A DNA stretch of 13,653 nt, from contig JAFGLK010000272.1 in the NCBI GenBank assembly GCA_016928125.1, forward strand, positions 1 to 13,653, in the 5' to 3' direction. Positions 1-7,439 of this stretch are shown in pieces. The notes under the pieces were generated by a model. That model did no database searches, was not told where the DNA came from, and saw nothing but the letters and a program-made list of their open reading frames with translations. The number at the start of each line of letters is the position of its first letter. The first letter of the stretch is position 1. Position numbers and translations under genes: made by a program. Origin of the DNA: Anaerolineae bacterium. GTDB taxonomy: Bacteria > Chloroflexota > Anaerolineae > UBA1429.

Positions 1-1439
1 AGAGCAAGCCCCGGCCGACGGCGCTCGACCCAGCGCGCCACCCAGAGGATCGGCCCCAAGGTCAGGCAGAGCGCCAGCGTGAAACGGGGCACTGCGCCAA
101 GAGCGAGTCCCGCGCCCAGCACGGCCAGCAGCAGCAGCCCCCAGGCGATCCAGAGGGACCGGCCAGGGCCGCGCAGCAGCTCGCGCAGGCCCAGAGTGAA
201 GCCCAAGCCGATGGGCGTGAGGGCGGGTAAAAAATAGCGTCCCTGGTGTTGCAGGTAGCGCGTGTTCCACCACAGGAATCCCGCAGTCGTCACTCCGACC
301 CAGACCAGGATCAGGGCCAGCGCGCGGCCCCTCTCGCGAGCGATGCGCGCGCGACGCGGCCAGACCCACACGAGCAGGCCACAAGCCGCGGCCGCGCTCA
401 GCAGGGCCAGGGCGAGATAGACGCGCGGGTGCATGGGCACGCCCATCCAGCCGAACTGGCCCCAGAAGCTCTGAAAGGTGGTGCGCGCCAGGGCGGTGGC
501 CAGCGCAAGCCAGCCCCGCTCGCGCACGAACTGGGCCGTAGTGAGCTGTCCCGTCACGATCTGATCGTGACGCGCCAACGCCAGGGGATCGCGCCAGCCA
601 TACTGCGCCACGTTGTCGGCCAACCAGGGCAGCGCCAGCAGCCCGGCGATGCCTAGCATCAGCGCAGCCAGGCCCAGCGTCTTGCGCCAGGAGCGGCTCG
701 CGACGGCATGGGTCCCGTCCCAGAGTAGCCCCGTCAGCGCCAGGGCCACGGCTACATAGGCCTGCATCTTGGTGAGGAGCGCCAGGCCGAGCGCCGCACC
801 CAGCCCCACTGCGCGCCGGGCCGACCCATCGCCCGTCCGCCGCACCACCAGCAGGGCGGCGATATTGGTCAGGAGATGGGAGAGAGGGTCATTGTTGATC
901 GCTGCGCTCATGGCCACGTGCATGGGCAGCGTGGCGGCCAAGGCCACCGCCCCAAGGGCTACGTCGTGCCCCGCGCCGAGCCCGCGTACCACCTGGTAGG
1001 CGATCGCCAGCGTCACCGCCGTGAGCAGGACGGAAAAGAGCCTCAGCCTGAAAGGGAGCGCCAAGCCAAACACGTCTGTGAGGCGCGCCCAACCGGCCGC
1101 CAGTAGATAGTACAGGGGCGGCTGGTGCGCCTCGTAGCGCAGAGGCTCGATCGACATGTCGGGCGGAAAGCGGGCCGCTTTGAGCTCCTCGAGGTACGCC
1201 ACCGGATAGTCGCCCTCGGCGAAGACGGGCCGACGCCCATATTCCAGGATGTGCCGCACATAGTTATAGTGGGCCGGCTCATCGGGCGCCTGCCAGAGCG
1301 GCGTGCGCAGCGCATAGAGCGTGCCCAGGCTCAGGTAGAGGATGATGATGAGGCTCAGCCAGACGCGCGCCGCTCTCGCGCCCGGCTCACGAGCGCTCGT
1401 CTGGCCTCGGCCGGCCATGCTCCCTCTGCTCGATCCCAT
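1..1439 (-). CDS. GT39-like membrane glycosyltransferase (3' part cut off by window edge)
   Basis: Reading the minus strand from 1439 gives an open frame of 479 codons that reaches the left edge without a stop, so the C-terminus is missing. The protein starts MGSSRGSMAG, then has a first membrane helix (about residues 26-44). The motif APDEPAHYNY follows, with an Asp-Glu pair at 53-54, then EAHQPPLYYLL at about 103-113 and many further hydrophobic helices. This layout matches the GT39/PMT/ArnT-like fold, in which a polyprenyl-linked sugar is moved to an acceptor on the outer face and the Asp-Glu in the first outer loop is catalytic (family knowledge). Sugar and acceptor cannot be told. ATG 1439 has a weak AAGGGG-type ribosome site about 5 nt upstream; ATG 1418 is the alternative. 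It lies 75 bp downstream of metG, beyond a terminator-like hairpin, and no clear promoter of its own was seen. Confidence 0.82.
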   Translation of the reverse strand, partial: MGSSRGSMAGRGQTSAREPGARAARVWLSLIIILYLSLGTLYALRTPLWQAPDEPAHYNYVRHILEYGRRPVFAEGDYPVAYLEELKAARFPPDMSIEPLRYEAHQPPLYYLLAAGWARLTDVFGLALPFRLRLFSVLLTAVTLAIAYQVVRGLGAGHDVALGAVALAATLPMHVAMSAAINNDPLSHLLTNIAALLVVRRTGDGSARRAVGLGAALGLALLTKMQAYVAVALALTGLLWDGTHAVASRSWRKTLGLAALMLGIAGLLALPWLADNVAQYGWRDPLALARHDQIVTGQLTTAQFVRERGWLALATALARTTFQSFWGQFGWMGVPMHPRVYLALALLSAAAACGLLVWVWPRRARIARERGRALALILVWVGVTTAGFLWWNTRYLQHQGRYFLPALTPIGLGFTLGLRELLRGPGRSLWIAWGLLLLAVLGAGLALGAVPRFTLALCLTLGPILWVARWVERRRPGLA

Positions 1440-1467
1440 GGCTGCCCCTTGATCTGTAGAGATGAAA

Positions 1468-1501
1468 GGGGCCTTGAGGCCTCTGCCGGCCCCAAGGCCC
1501 C
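1468..1501 (-). terminator. Terminator-like hairpin after metG
   Basis: Two 14-base arms (1468-1481 and 1488-1501) pair over their full length with one G-T wobble around a 6-base loop. On the minus strand the stem begins 14 bases after the metG stop codon and is followed by TTTC. The stem is very strong but the U tract is short, so termination may be partial and let some transcripts continue into the GT39-like gene, which starts 29 bases further on. Confidence 0.5.
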
Positions 1502-1514
1502 AGGTGTGCCCGCC

Positions 1515-3257
1515 CTAGTGGCCCAGTCGCGCCAGCTCTTGTTCCACGATCGCGTCATCCAGCTTGACGAAGAGGGGCTCCGGCCGGCGCAGAGCCTGTC
1601 CCGGCGGAAGCTGGCTCGGTCGCCAGAGGTCTCCCTCCCAGTCATAGCTGTAGGTCAGGGCCAAGTGCTTGTGATCGTTCTCCTGATACTCGACCGCGCT
1701 CTGCACACCCAGGATATCCGTATCGTATCCGAGATAGCCGTGCAGCTTGTGCGAGGAGAAGGGCACAAAGGGCGCAAAGAGCACCTTGAGCGAGTCGATC
1801 ACCCGCAGGGCCACATAGGTGGTCGTGGCGGCTCGCTGACGGTCGCTCTTGAGGCTCTTCCAAGGGGCGGCCTCATCCAGATAGCGGTTCGCCTCGCGCG
1901 CCAGGGCCATCACCTGGGCCAGGGCCCCCCGAAAGTGGCAGGCGTCGATCTCGGCCCCGATCGGCTCAAAGGCCGCCTCCACCTGGGCGAGAATGGCCTG
2001 GTCCAGCTCCGTCAGCTCGCCGGGGGTGGGGACGGCGCCGTCGAAATTGCGAAAGGCGAAGGTCAGCATGCGATGCGCCAGATTGCCCCAGGTCCCCACC
2101 AGCTCGTTGTTGTTGCGGTCCAGAAAGGCCTGCCAGGAAAAGTCCGAGTCCGAGGTCTCGGGCGCGTGCGCCGTAAGATAGTAGCGCAACGGATCGCCGT
2201 CATAGCGCGAGAGATAGTCGGGCGCCCATACGGCCCAGTTGCGGCTGGACGAGAACTTTTGGCCCTCCAGGGTCAGATACTCATTGGCGGGTACGTCATA
2301 GGGCAGCTGCCGGTCGCCATAGCCCATCAGCATGGCGGGCCAGATCAGCGTGTGAAAAAAGATGTTGTCCTTGCCGATGAAATTGTACATACGACAGGGC
2401 TTGTCGGCATCCCACCAGTCGTGCCAGGCCTCGGGGGTGCCCTGATGATGGGCCCATTCCACGCTGGCCGAGTAGTAGCCGATGACAGCATCGAACCAGA
2501 CATAGATGCGTTTGTCCTCGTAACCTTCGACTGGCACCGGGATGCCCCAGTTGATGTCGCGCGTGATGGCTCGCTCGCGCAGTCCTTCGTTGAGCAGGTT
2601 CTCGGTGAAGCGCAACACATTGGGCCGCCAGTAGTCCTTGTCTGCCAACCACTCGCGCAGCGGCTCGTTAAAGTGGGCGAGGTCCAGGAAGAAATGCTCG
2701 GTCTCGCGGACCTCCGGTGTGTTCCCGCAGAACTTGCAGCGCGGCGCGATCAGCTCCAACGCATCCAGCGGCTTGCCGCAGCGGTCGCACTGGTCGCCGC
2801 GCGCGTCCTCGTATGCGCAGAAAGGACAGGTCCCCTCGACATAACGGTCGGGCAGGAAGCGCTCGCAATGCGGGCAATAGAGCGCCCGCATCGAATGCTT
2901 GACGATGGTGCCCTTTGCCAAATGCCGCAGAAAAAAGTCGGTCGTGATGGCCCAGTGATTCTCGGTGTTGGTGTGGGTGAACAGATCAAAGGCGATGCCC
3001 AGCCCCTGAAAGGTCTCGATAAAGCTGCGGTGATAGCGGTCGATCACCTCCTCAGGGTCGATGCCCTGCTGTTCGGCCGTCACGGTGATGGGCGTGCCAT
3101 GGGTGTCTGAGCCAGAGACCATCAACGGTTGGTTGCCGCGCAGGCGATGATAGCGGGCAAAGATATCCGGCGGGATATAGGCCCCCGCGAGTTGGCCCAA
3201 GTGCAAAGGGGAGTTGGCATAGGGCCAAGCCACTCCCACAAGGATCTTCTCGTTCAT
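1515..3257 (-). CDS. metG: Methionyl-tRNA synthetase
   Basis: This cytoplasmic class I enzyme charges tRNA-Met with methionine using ATP. The 580-residue protein opens with the Rossmann catalytic domain: [17 protein letters not shown] carries the HIGH-box as HLGQ (residues 19-22), and GQKFSSSR carries the KMSKS-box as KFSSS (334-338). A connective insert has four CxxC knuckles (C128/C131, C144/C147, C157/C160, C174/C177), enough for two zinc ions. The C-terminal part is the helical anticodon-binding domain. No C-terminal EMAP/tRNA-binding domain is present, so this is the short form. ATG 3257 is chosen because AAGGAG lies 5 nt upstream and the N-terminus aligns with the family. Its promoter lies about 250 bp upstream, leaving a long structured leader. 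The last His of HIGH being Gln and the second Lys of KMSKS being Ser are noted; the latter is common in this MetRS subtype. Confidence 0.97.
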   Translation of the reverse strand: MNEKILVGVAWPYANSPLHLGQLAGAYIPPDIFARYHRLRGNQPLMVSGSDTHGTPITVTAEQQGIDPEEVIDRYHRSFIETFQGLGIAFDLFTHTNTENHWAITTDFFLRHLAKGTIVKHSMRALYCPHCERFLPDRYVEGTCPFCAYEDARGDQCDRCGKPLDALELIAPRCKFCGNTPEVRETEHFFLDLAHFNEPLREWLADKDYWRPNVLRFTENLLNEGLRERAITRDINWGIPVPVEGYEDKRIYVWFDAVIGYYSASVEWAHHQGTPEAWHDWWDADKPCRMYNFIGKDNIFFHTLIWPAMLMGYGDRQLPYDVPANEYLTLEGQKFSSSRNWAVWAPDYLSRYDGDPLRYYLTAHAPETSDSDFSWQAFLDRNNNELVGTWGNLAHRMLTFAFRNFDGAVPTPGELTELDQAILAQVEAAFEPIGAEIDACHFRGALAQVMALAREANRYLDEAAPWKSLKSDRQRAATTTYVALRVIDSLKVLFAPFVPFSSHKLHGYLGYDTDILGVQSAVEYQENDHKHLALTYSYDWEGDLWRPSQLPPGQALRRPEPLFVKLDDAIVEQELARLGH

Positions 3258-3504
3258 GTCACTCCTTTGCAGGATGCACCCATTGGGAGCGATTGTTCAG
3301 TGAGCTTCAGACGGTGGATCGAGCCCAGGCATGCGCCTGGTTCGGAAGAGCGCTTAGCTGGGGAGAAGTTCTGGGGGGGAGCCCCCCATATGGCCCTTGG
3401 CCGCGCAGTAAGGCCGCGCCCCGCGCAGCGGGTGCGAACCATCGCGAACCCAAGTTCGTGCAGATAGAATGGGGAACATACGGATCTCCTCATCTAGACC
3501 GTAT
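3258..3504 (-). promoter_or_regulatory. Long structured 5' leader of metG
   Basis: From the predicted start at about 3504 the metG transcript has about 247 untranslated bases. It begins directly with a hairpin: arms 3477-3483 and 3499-3505 (CATACGG/CCGTATG on either strand), extended by TCT/AGA with one bulged base, and a loop containing ATGAGG. Further down are a GGTTCGC direct repeat near 3429-3447, a run of GGCCGCGC repeats (about 3399-3417) and a very strong stem of TG6 against C6A (3372-3378/3382-3388). A leader of this length before an aminoacyl-tRNA synthetase suggests regulation by RNA structure. The canonical T-box core (GGTGGNACCGCG) was looked for and not found, so the class is unknown. 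It could also be a plain untranslated region. Confidence 0.4.
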
Positions 3505-3517
3505 GACTATATCATAC
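3477..3517. repeat. Nested CATAC/GTATG dyads over the metG promoter start
   Basis: CATACGG (3477-3483) is inverted as CCGTATG (3499-3505). The same right arm, read as GTATGA (3501-3506), is again inverted as TCATAC (3512-3517). Three half-sites therefore cover the -10 box and the transcription start of metG. The arrangement fits a repressor operator, an RNA hairpin at the extreme 5' end of the transcript, or both. Confidence 0.5.
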
Positions 3518-3539
3518 AGGCAAATGAGCCGCGAGTCAA
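3511..3539 (-). promoter_or_regulatory. Sigma70-type promoter of metG
   Basis: On the minus strand TTGACT (3539-3534) is followed, after exactly 17 bases, by TATGAT (3516-3511). Both boxes differ from consensus at one position. The predicted start is near 3504. The -10 lies within a dyad, GTATGA-CTATA-TCATAC (3501-3517), which could be a repressor site. Confidence 0.75.
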
Positions 3540-3578
3540 CCTCGATAAGGCGAAAAGGCGAGTTCGCTGTCCATCCAC

Positions 3579-3607
3579 TTGATCCCGGATCGGGATCGCG
3601 CTACTAT
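3579..3607 (+). promoter_or_regulatory. Promoter of the ABM-family gene, with spacer palindrome
   Basis: TTGATC (3579-3584) and TACTAT (3602-3607) are separated by 17 bases, with a start predicted near 3614. An inverted repeat GATCCCG-GAT-CGGGATC (3581-3597) sits between and overlaps the -35, a position where a bound protein would block or reshape the promoter. The promoter is divergent from that of metG; the two -35 boxes are about 40 bp apart. Confidence 0.55.
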
Positions 3608-3692
3608 CCCTCAGCCCGATAGGCCGTCGGTAGCGCCTTTCGGCCAGGCACCCCGAGAAGACGCCGTCCCATTCTGATGAGAAGGAGGCTCC

Positions 3693-4010
3693 ATGAAGAT
3701 CGTCTCAGTCAAGTTCACCCTCAAGCCCGAGTTCGCCGAGCGTTTCTTGCAGGTCTCGCTGGGCGACGCCCAAGGCTCGGTGCAGAACGAGCCAGGCTGC
3801 TATCGCTTTGATGTGTTTCGCGCCGAGAACGATCCCAACACCATCTGCTTCTATGAGGTCTATCAGGACGATGCCGCCTTTGCAGCTCACCAGGCGATGC
3901 CCCATTACCAGGCCTGGCGCGACGCCTGGCAGCCCGATTGGCTCGCCGCGGAGACGGAGGTCGTCATCGGATCGAGCGTCTATCCGCAAGACGAGGCATG
4001 GACCAAGTAG
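3693..4010 (+). CDS. ABM-fold putative monooxygenase (LsrG-like)
   Basis: This is a 105-residue protein of the antibiotic biosynthesis monooxygenase (dimeric alpha/beta barrel) family. Seen in the sequence: first strand KIVSVKFTLKPE, then GSVQNEPGCYRFDVFRAENDP (residues 28-48), FYEVYQDDAAFAAHQAMPHYQAW (53-75) with His66 and His71, and a last strand near EVVIGSS. The GSVQ...GCYRFDV and PHYQ pattern resembles LsrG, which acts on phospho-autoinducer-2, and YgiN-type quinol monooxygenases. The family includes cofactor-free oxygenases and isomerases, so the substrate cannot be assigned. AAGGAGG lies 4 bases before the ATG, which fixes the start. It is a single gene with its own promoter, divergent from metG. 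There are no lsr genes nearby, so a quorum-signal role is not supported by context. Confidence 0.8.
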   Translation: MKIVSVKFTLKPEFAERFLQVSLGDAQGSVQNEPGCYRFDVFRAENDPNTICFYEVYQDDAAFAAHQAMPHYQAWRDAWQPDWLAAETEVVIGSSVYPQDEAWTK

Positions 4011-4040
4011 GGCCGCCGCAAGGATTCTCGTGGTCTGAAC

Positions 4041-4089
4041 GAGCCGCCCTGCAGATGGCGGGCAGGCAGAGACGCCCCGAGGGCGGCTC
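4041..4089 (+). terminator. Hairpin downstream of the ABM-family gene
   Basis: A perfect 10-base inverted repeat (GAGCCGCCCT at 4041-4050, AGGGCGGCTC at 4080-4089) begins 30 bases after the stop codon. The 29-base loop can form a small GGCG/CGCC inner stem. No T tract follows, so it is either a transcript-end stabiliser or a weak or factor-dependent terminator separating this gene from pyrG. Confidence 0.35.
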
Positions 4090-4153
4090 TCATGCCCCAC
4101 TCTCCGCTCCACCACAGGCGCTGGTCGGTGCATGGACCGGCGCCTTGTCCCGT

Positions 4154-4182
4154 TTGTGCTCGCGCCCATCCCATGCTATACT
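4154..4182 (+). promoter_or_regulatory. Extended -10 promoter of pyrG
   Basis: TTGTGC (4154-4159), a 17-base spacer and TATACT (4177-4182) are preceded by an extended -10 TG at 4174-4175. The start would fall near 4189, leaving a leader of about 36 bases. The leader contains a short GGGC/GCCC stem (4191-4203) just upstream of the ribosome site. It is too short for the classical Gram-positive pyrG attenuator. Confidence 0.6.
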
Positions 4183-4224
4183 CAAATCCCGGGCGGGTGC
4201 CCCATTGTATCAAGGAGGGCACGT

Positions 4225-5847
4225 ATGACCCGGTATCTTTTTTGCACCGGCGGTGTAGTTTCCTCACTCGGCAAGGGCGTCACCGCGGCTTCGATCGGGC
4301 GGATCCTCAAGGCCCGCGGCCTCAGCGTCGTCATCCAAAAGCTTGACCCATACATCAACGTGGACCCCGGCACCATGTCCCCCTTTCAACATGGTGAGGT
4401 CTATGTGCTGGAGGATGGCACCGAGACCGATCTGGATCTGGGCCACTATGAGCGGTTCACCGACGTTTTTCTGACCCGCTACGCGAATGTGACCACCGGA
4501 CAGATCTACTTCCACGTCATCAGCCGCGAGCGGCGCGGCGACTTTCTGGGGGGCACCGTGCAGGTGATCCCCCATATCACCGACGAGATCAAGCGGCGCA
4601 TTCGTCTGGCCGCCGAGGAGAGCGGCGCTGATGTGGCCATCGTCGAGGTAGGCGGCACCGTGGGCGATATCGAGGGGCTGCCTTTTCTTGAGGCTATCCG
4701 CCAGATGCGCAAGGATGTAGGCGCCGATAACACCGGCTACATCCATCTCACGCTGCTGCCCATGATCAGCGCCACAGGCGAGCTCAAGACGAAACCCACC
4801 CAGCACAGCGTGCGCGAGCTGCGCAGCATCGGCATCCACCCGGATGTGGTCATCTGCCGGGCCGACTATCCCATAGAGCCCGGCCTGCTTGACAAGATCG
4901 CCCTCTTTGGCGACGTGGATCGCGAAGCCGTCATCCCCCTCGAGACCGTCGAGAGCATCTATGAGGTGCCGCTCGTCCTTGAGAGCTATGGTTTGGGCGA
5001 CTATTTGGTGCGGCGCCTGAAGATCGAGGCGCGGGATCCCGACCTGCAGGACTGGCGCGACCTGGTGAAACGCATCAAGGAGCCGCAGGGCAAGGTGCGC
5101 ATCGCCCTGGTGGGCAAGTATGTGGGCTTGCACGATGCCTACTACAGCGTACATGAGGCCCTGGTGCACGCCGCAGCCCACCATGGAGTCGCGCTCGAGC
5201 TGGACTGGGTCGACTCGGAAAAGCTCGAACAGGATGGCCACCTGGACCGACTCACCCAGGCGGATGGCATCGTGGTGCCCGGTGGTTTCGGCGAGCGGGG
5301 CATCGAGGGCATGATCCTGGCGGCACACTTTGCGCGCGAGAACAATGTGCCCTACCTGGGGCTGTGCCTGGGGCTCCAGGTGATGGTGATCGAATACGCT
5401 CGCCACGTTCTGGGCGAGGAGACGGCCAATAGCGCCGAGTTCGCCATCGACACGTCCTGCCCCGTGGTGGACCTGATGCTCGAGCAGCGCGGCATCACGG
5501 ATCTGGGCGGCACCATGCGCCTGGGCAACTACCCCTGTCAACTGGTGCCGGGCACCAAGGCGCACCAAGCCTACGGCGTGCCCGCAGTGATTGAGCGACA
5601 CCGCCATCGCTACGAGATCAACAACTGCTACCGCGAGGTGCTCCAGGAGGCCGGTCTCTTGTGGAGCGGGCTATCTCCCGATGGACTGCTCGTGGAGATC
5701 GGCGAGCTCCAGGATCACCCCTGGATGCTCGGCAGCCAGTTCCATCCCGAGTTCAAGACGCGACCCAATCGCCCCCATCCGCTCTTTCGCGACTTTGTGG
5801 CCCACGCTGTGGCGCGAGGCACCTCCCTCCTGCGCGGGGTGGGCTAG
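4225..5847 (+). CDS. pyrG: CTP synthase (glutamine-hydrolysing)
   Basis: This cytoplasmic enzyme makes CTP from UTP, ATP and glutamine, the last step of pyrimidine nucleotide synthesis. The 540-residue length is typical. The N-terminal synthase domain starts [18 protein letters not shown] with the ATP-binding loop [11 protein letters not shown] (residues 13-23), and has [22 protein letters not shown] (38-58) and [12 protein letters not shown] (140-151). The C-terminal class I glutaminase domain has the nucleophile Cys381 in LGLCLGLQ and the His507/Glu509 pair in QFHPEF. ATG 4225 is chosen because AAGGAGG lies 6 bases upstream and family members begin here. An in-frame ATG at 4132 lies upstream of the promoter and is not the start. 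All key residues are present. Confidence 0.98.
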   Translation: MTRYLFCTGGVVSSLGKGVTAASIGRILKARGLSVVIQKLDPYINVDPGTMSPFQHGEVYVLEDGTETDLDLGHYERFTDVFLTRYANVTTGQIYFHVISRERRGDFLGGTVQVIPHITDEIKRRIRLAAEESGADVAIVEVGGTVGDIEGLPFLEAIRQMRKDVGADNTGYIHLTLLPMISATGELKTKPTQHSVRELRSIGIHPDVVICRADYPIEPGLLDKIALFGDVDREAVIPLETVESIYEVPLVLESYGLGDYLVRRLKIEARDPDLQDWRDLVKRIKEPQGKVRIALVGKYVGLHDAYYSVHEALVHAAAHHGVALELDWVDSEKLEQDGHLDRLTQADGIVVPGGFGERGIEGMILAAHFARENNVPYLGLCLGLQVMVIEYARHVLGEETANSAEFAIDTSCPVVDLMLEQRGITDLGGTMRLGNYPCQLVPGTKAHQAYGVPAVIERHRHRYEINNCYREVLQEAGLLWSGLSPDGLLVEIGELQDHPWMLGSQFHPEFKTRPNRPHPLFRDFVAHAVARGTSLLRGVG

Positions 5848-5906
5848 CGCGCCCAACGGCCGGCCGGTGATCTGTCGATCGATCCATCTGGAGGGGCCAG
5901 CAGGGC

Positions 5907-7400
5907 TCAGGGCGCCGCATCCGGAGGCTGATCGGGCAGCGGCTGGGCCAGGATGGCCTCGATGGCGCTGCAGATCGCGCCCGCGGCCTCATCTGGGGCC
6001 AGGGCGCCGCTGACCAATTGACGCGTGGCCGCATTCCAGGCTTGCAGGCAGGCGACCATTTGCAGGTTCCAGGGTAGGCGCTCGGATGGCGCGCTATCGG
6101 TGATCTCGGCCATCTGGCCGCACAGCGGAAAGCGTTCCAAGACGCGGGCATCCCGCCAGGAGGCCAGGCGGCAGCCTGGCTCGGCGTAGCCCCTCAGGAA
6201 CATCTGGATGCCAGCCTCGCGAGCCGAGATGTACTTGATCCATTGCAGTGCTTCGTTTGGGCTCTTGGACTCGGCCCCGATGCAGTAGCCCATGGCGGCC
6301 AGCGCGCTGGCGAAACGTCCCCCGCCGGCGTGCACCGGATAGATTGAGACGTCCAGATCGTCGCCGCCCTCCGCGTTCAGCAGCGCCATGGTCGGCAACA
6401 GCGAGAGTCGCAGAGCCCCCAGACGCCGTGAGCGGAACATGGCCGTGGCGCTGCGCGCGATCTCTCGCGGCCTGGGCGCTACTCCCAGCAGGTGGATCTG
6501 CGCATAGCCCCACGATAGGCACGCCAGCGCGCCCTCCCCTTGGGCCAGGCAACGGCGCCCGTCTCTCGAAAGCAGCCAGCCGCCAAAGAGGTACAAGAGG
6601 GGATAGGCCTCTGGCAGCCGCAAATCCTCCACCCATCCGTAGACTCTCTCTCCCTGGGGCGCCTGAACCTGCAGGCGCTGGGCGGCCTCGCTCAGGTCCT
6701 CAAGCGTCCACTGGGCGGTGGGATGGGGGATATTGTAGGCATCCCAGAGTGACGCGTTGAAGACCAGCAGATTGGCGCCGGGGTGGGCGAGGAAGGGCAG
6801 GCCCACCCACTGATCCTGGAAACGATAGGCGTCCAGCGCCGCCTGAAAGATCCCGGCGGTATCAAACCCGCCAGTGGCCATCAGGTCATCCAGGGGGCGA
6901 ATGAGGCCATCCAGAAGCCAGGCGGCCGGCAACGTGCCGGGCGGGGCCTGCACCAGATCTGGGCCCTCGCCGCTGGCGTGCAGGGCGGCGATCCGATCCG
7001 CATACCCGCGCCAATCGCTCAGGGTGCGCCAGCGCACCCTCACGCTGGGAAACACTTCGGCGAAGGCAGGGGTGAGCTCCATGGCGTAGCGGGTCCAGCC
7101 ATAGTCCAAGGCGTCCACCACCAGGGTCACCTCGCCTTGGGGCGCTGGCTGCGCGGTCACGACTTTCTCGACCTCTTTCTCGATCACCCGAGGCGTCATC
7201 ACGATGATGCGTGGCGTGTCTTCGACCAGCACCGTCTCGCGCACCACCTCGCGCACGATCTTGGTGACCTCACGCTCAACCTGGACGACCCGTTCGACCT
7301 CAATAACGCGCCGACAGGCGGCCGTCCACAGGCTGAGAGCCAGACAAGGGCCGATCTGCATGCCCTTTTGGATCAAGGCGCGTCGCGTGAATCCGTCCAT
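5907..7400 (-). CDS. ABC-transporter extracellular solute-binding lipoprotein (probably sugar)
   Basis: A 497-residue secreted protein of the family 1 solute-binding fold, which would capture a sugar outside the cell for an ABC importer. The N-terminus has an RR pair (FTRRALIQKG) resembling a Tat or lipoprotein signal, a hydrophobic stretch and a lipobox-like WTAAC with Cys29. Residues 31-82 form a stalk rich in Val, Glu, Arg and Lys (VERVVQVEREV, VIEKEVEKVV), a style common in Chloroflexota binding proteins. The binding fold follows: EVTLVVDALDYGW (90-102), GPDLVQAPPGTLPAAWLLDG (146-165), QWVGLPFLAHPGANLLVFNASLW (197-219) and EALQWIKYISAREAGIQMFLRG (383-404). ATG 7400 is the first start after an in-frame stop; its ribosome site (GAGAGG) is close and weak. 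It lies 39 bp downstream of the beta-galactosidase, so they are probably co-transcribed and the ligand may be a galactoside. No permease gene is in the window. Confidence 0.88.
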   Translation of the reverse strand: MDGFTRRALIQKGMQIGPCLALSLWTAACRRVIEVERVVQVEREVTKIVREVVRETVLVEDTPRIIVMTPRVIEKEVEKVVTAQPAPQGEVTLVVDALDYGWTRYAMELTPAFAEVFPSVRVRWRTLSDWRGYADRIAALHASGEGPDLVQAPPGTLPAAWLLDGLIRPLDDLMATGGFDTAGIFQAALDAYRFQDQWVGLPFLAHPGANLLVFNASLWDAYNIPHPTAQWTLEDLSEAAQRLQVQAPQGERVYGWVEDLRLPEAYPLLYLFGGWLLSRDGRRCLAQGEGALACLSWGYAQIHLLGVAPRPREIARSATAMFRSRRLGALRLSLLPTMALLNAEGGDDLDVSIYPVHAGGGRFASALAAMGYCIGAESKSPNEALQWIKYISAREAGIQMFLRGYAEPGCRLASWRDARVLERFPLCGQMAEITDSAPSERLPWNLQMVACLQAWNAATRQLVSGALAPDEAAGAICSAIEAILAQPLPDQPPDAAP

Positions 7401-7439
7401 CGCCTCTCAGTGTCTCAATGGGGAGATCGAGCCAGTGCC

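Noticed and set aside
1125..3110. 661-codon open frame on the plus strand opposite metG
   Set aside because: It is the antisense shadow of a clear, complete MetRS gene in GC-rich DNA; its translation shows no domain and it has no ribosome site.
3372..3388. TG6/C6A hairpin as an intrinsic terminator
   Set aside because: No T tract follows on either strand, so only a structural role within the leader can be suggested.
3258..3504. Canonical T-box riboswitch in the metG leader
   Set aside because: The conserved GGTGGNACCGCG core was searched for on the minus strand and not found; only a loose TGGT is present. The leader is kept as unassigned.
4132..4224. Longer N-terminus for pyrG from ATG 4132
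   Set aside because: It would start upstream of the -35/-10 boxes at 4154-4182, has no ribosome site, and the extra residues are absent from the family.
4264..5607. 447-codon open frame on the minus strand opposite pyrG
   Set aside because: It is an antisense shadow of CTP synthase, with a His/Ala/Asp-rich translation unlike a real protein.
5848..5906. Bidirectional terminator between the convergent pyrG and binding-protein genes
   Set aside because: The gap has GGCCGGCC and TCGATCGA palindromes, but no stable stem followed by a T run on either strand.
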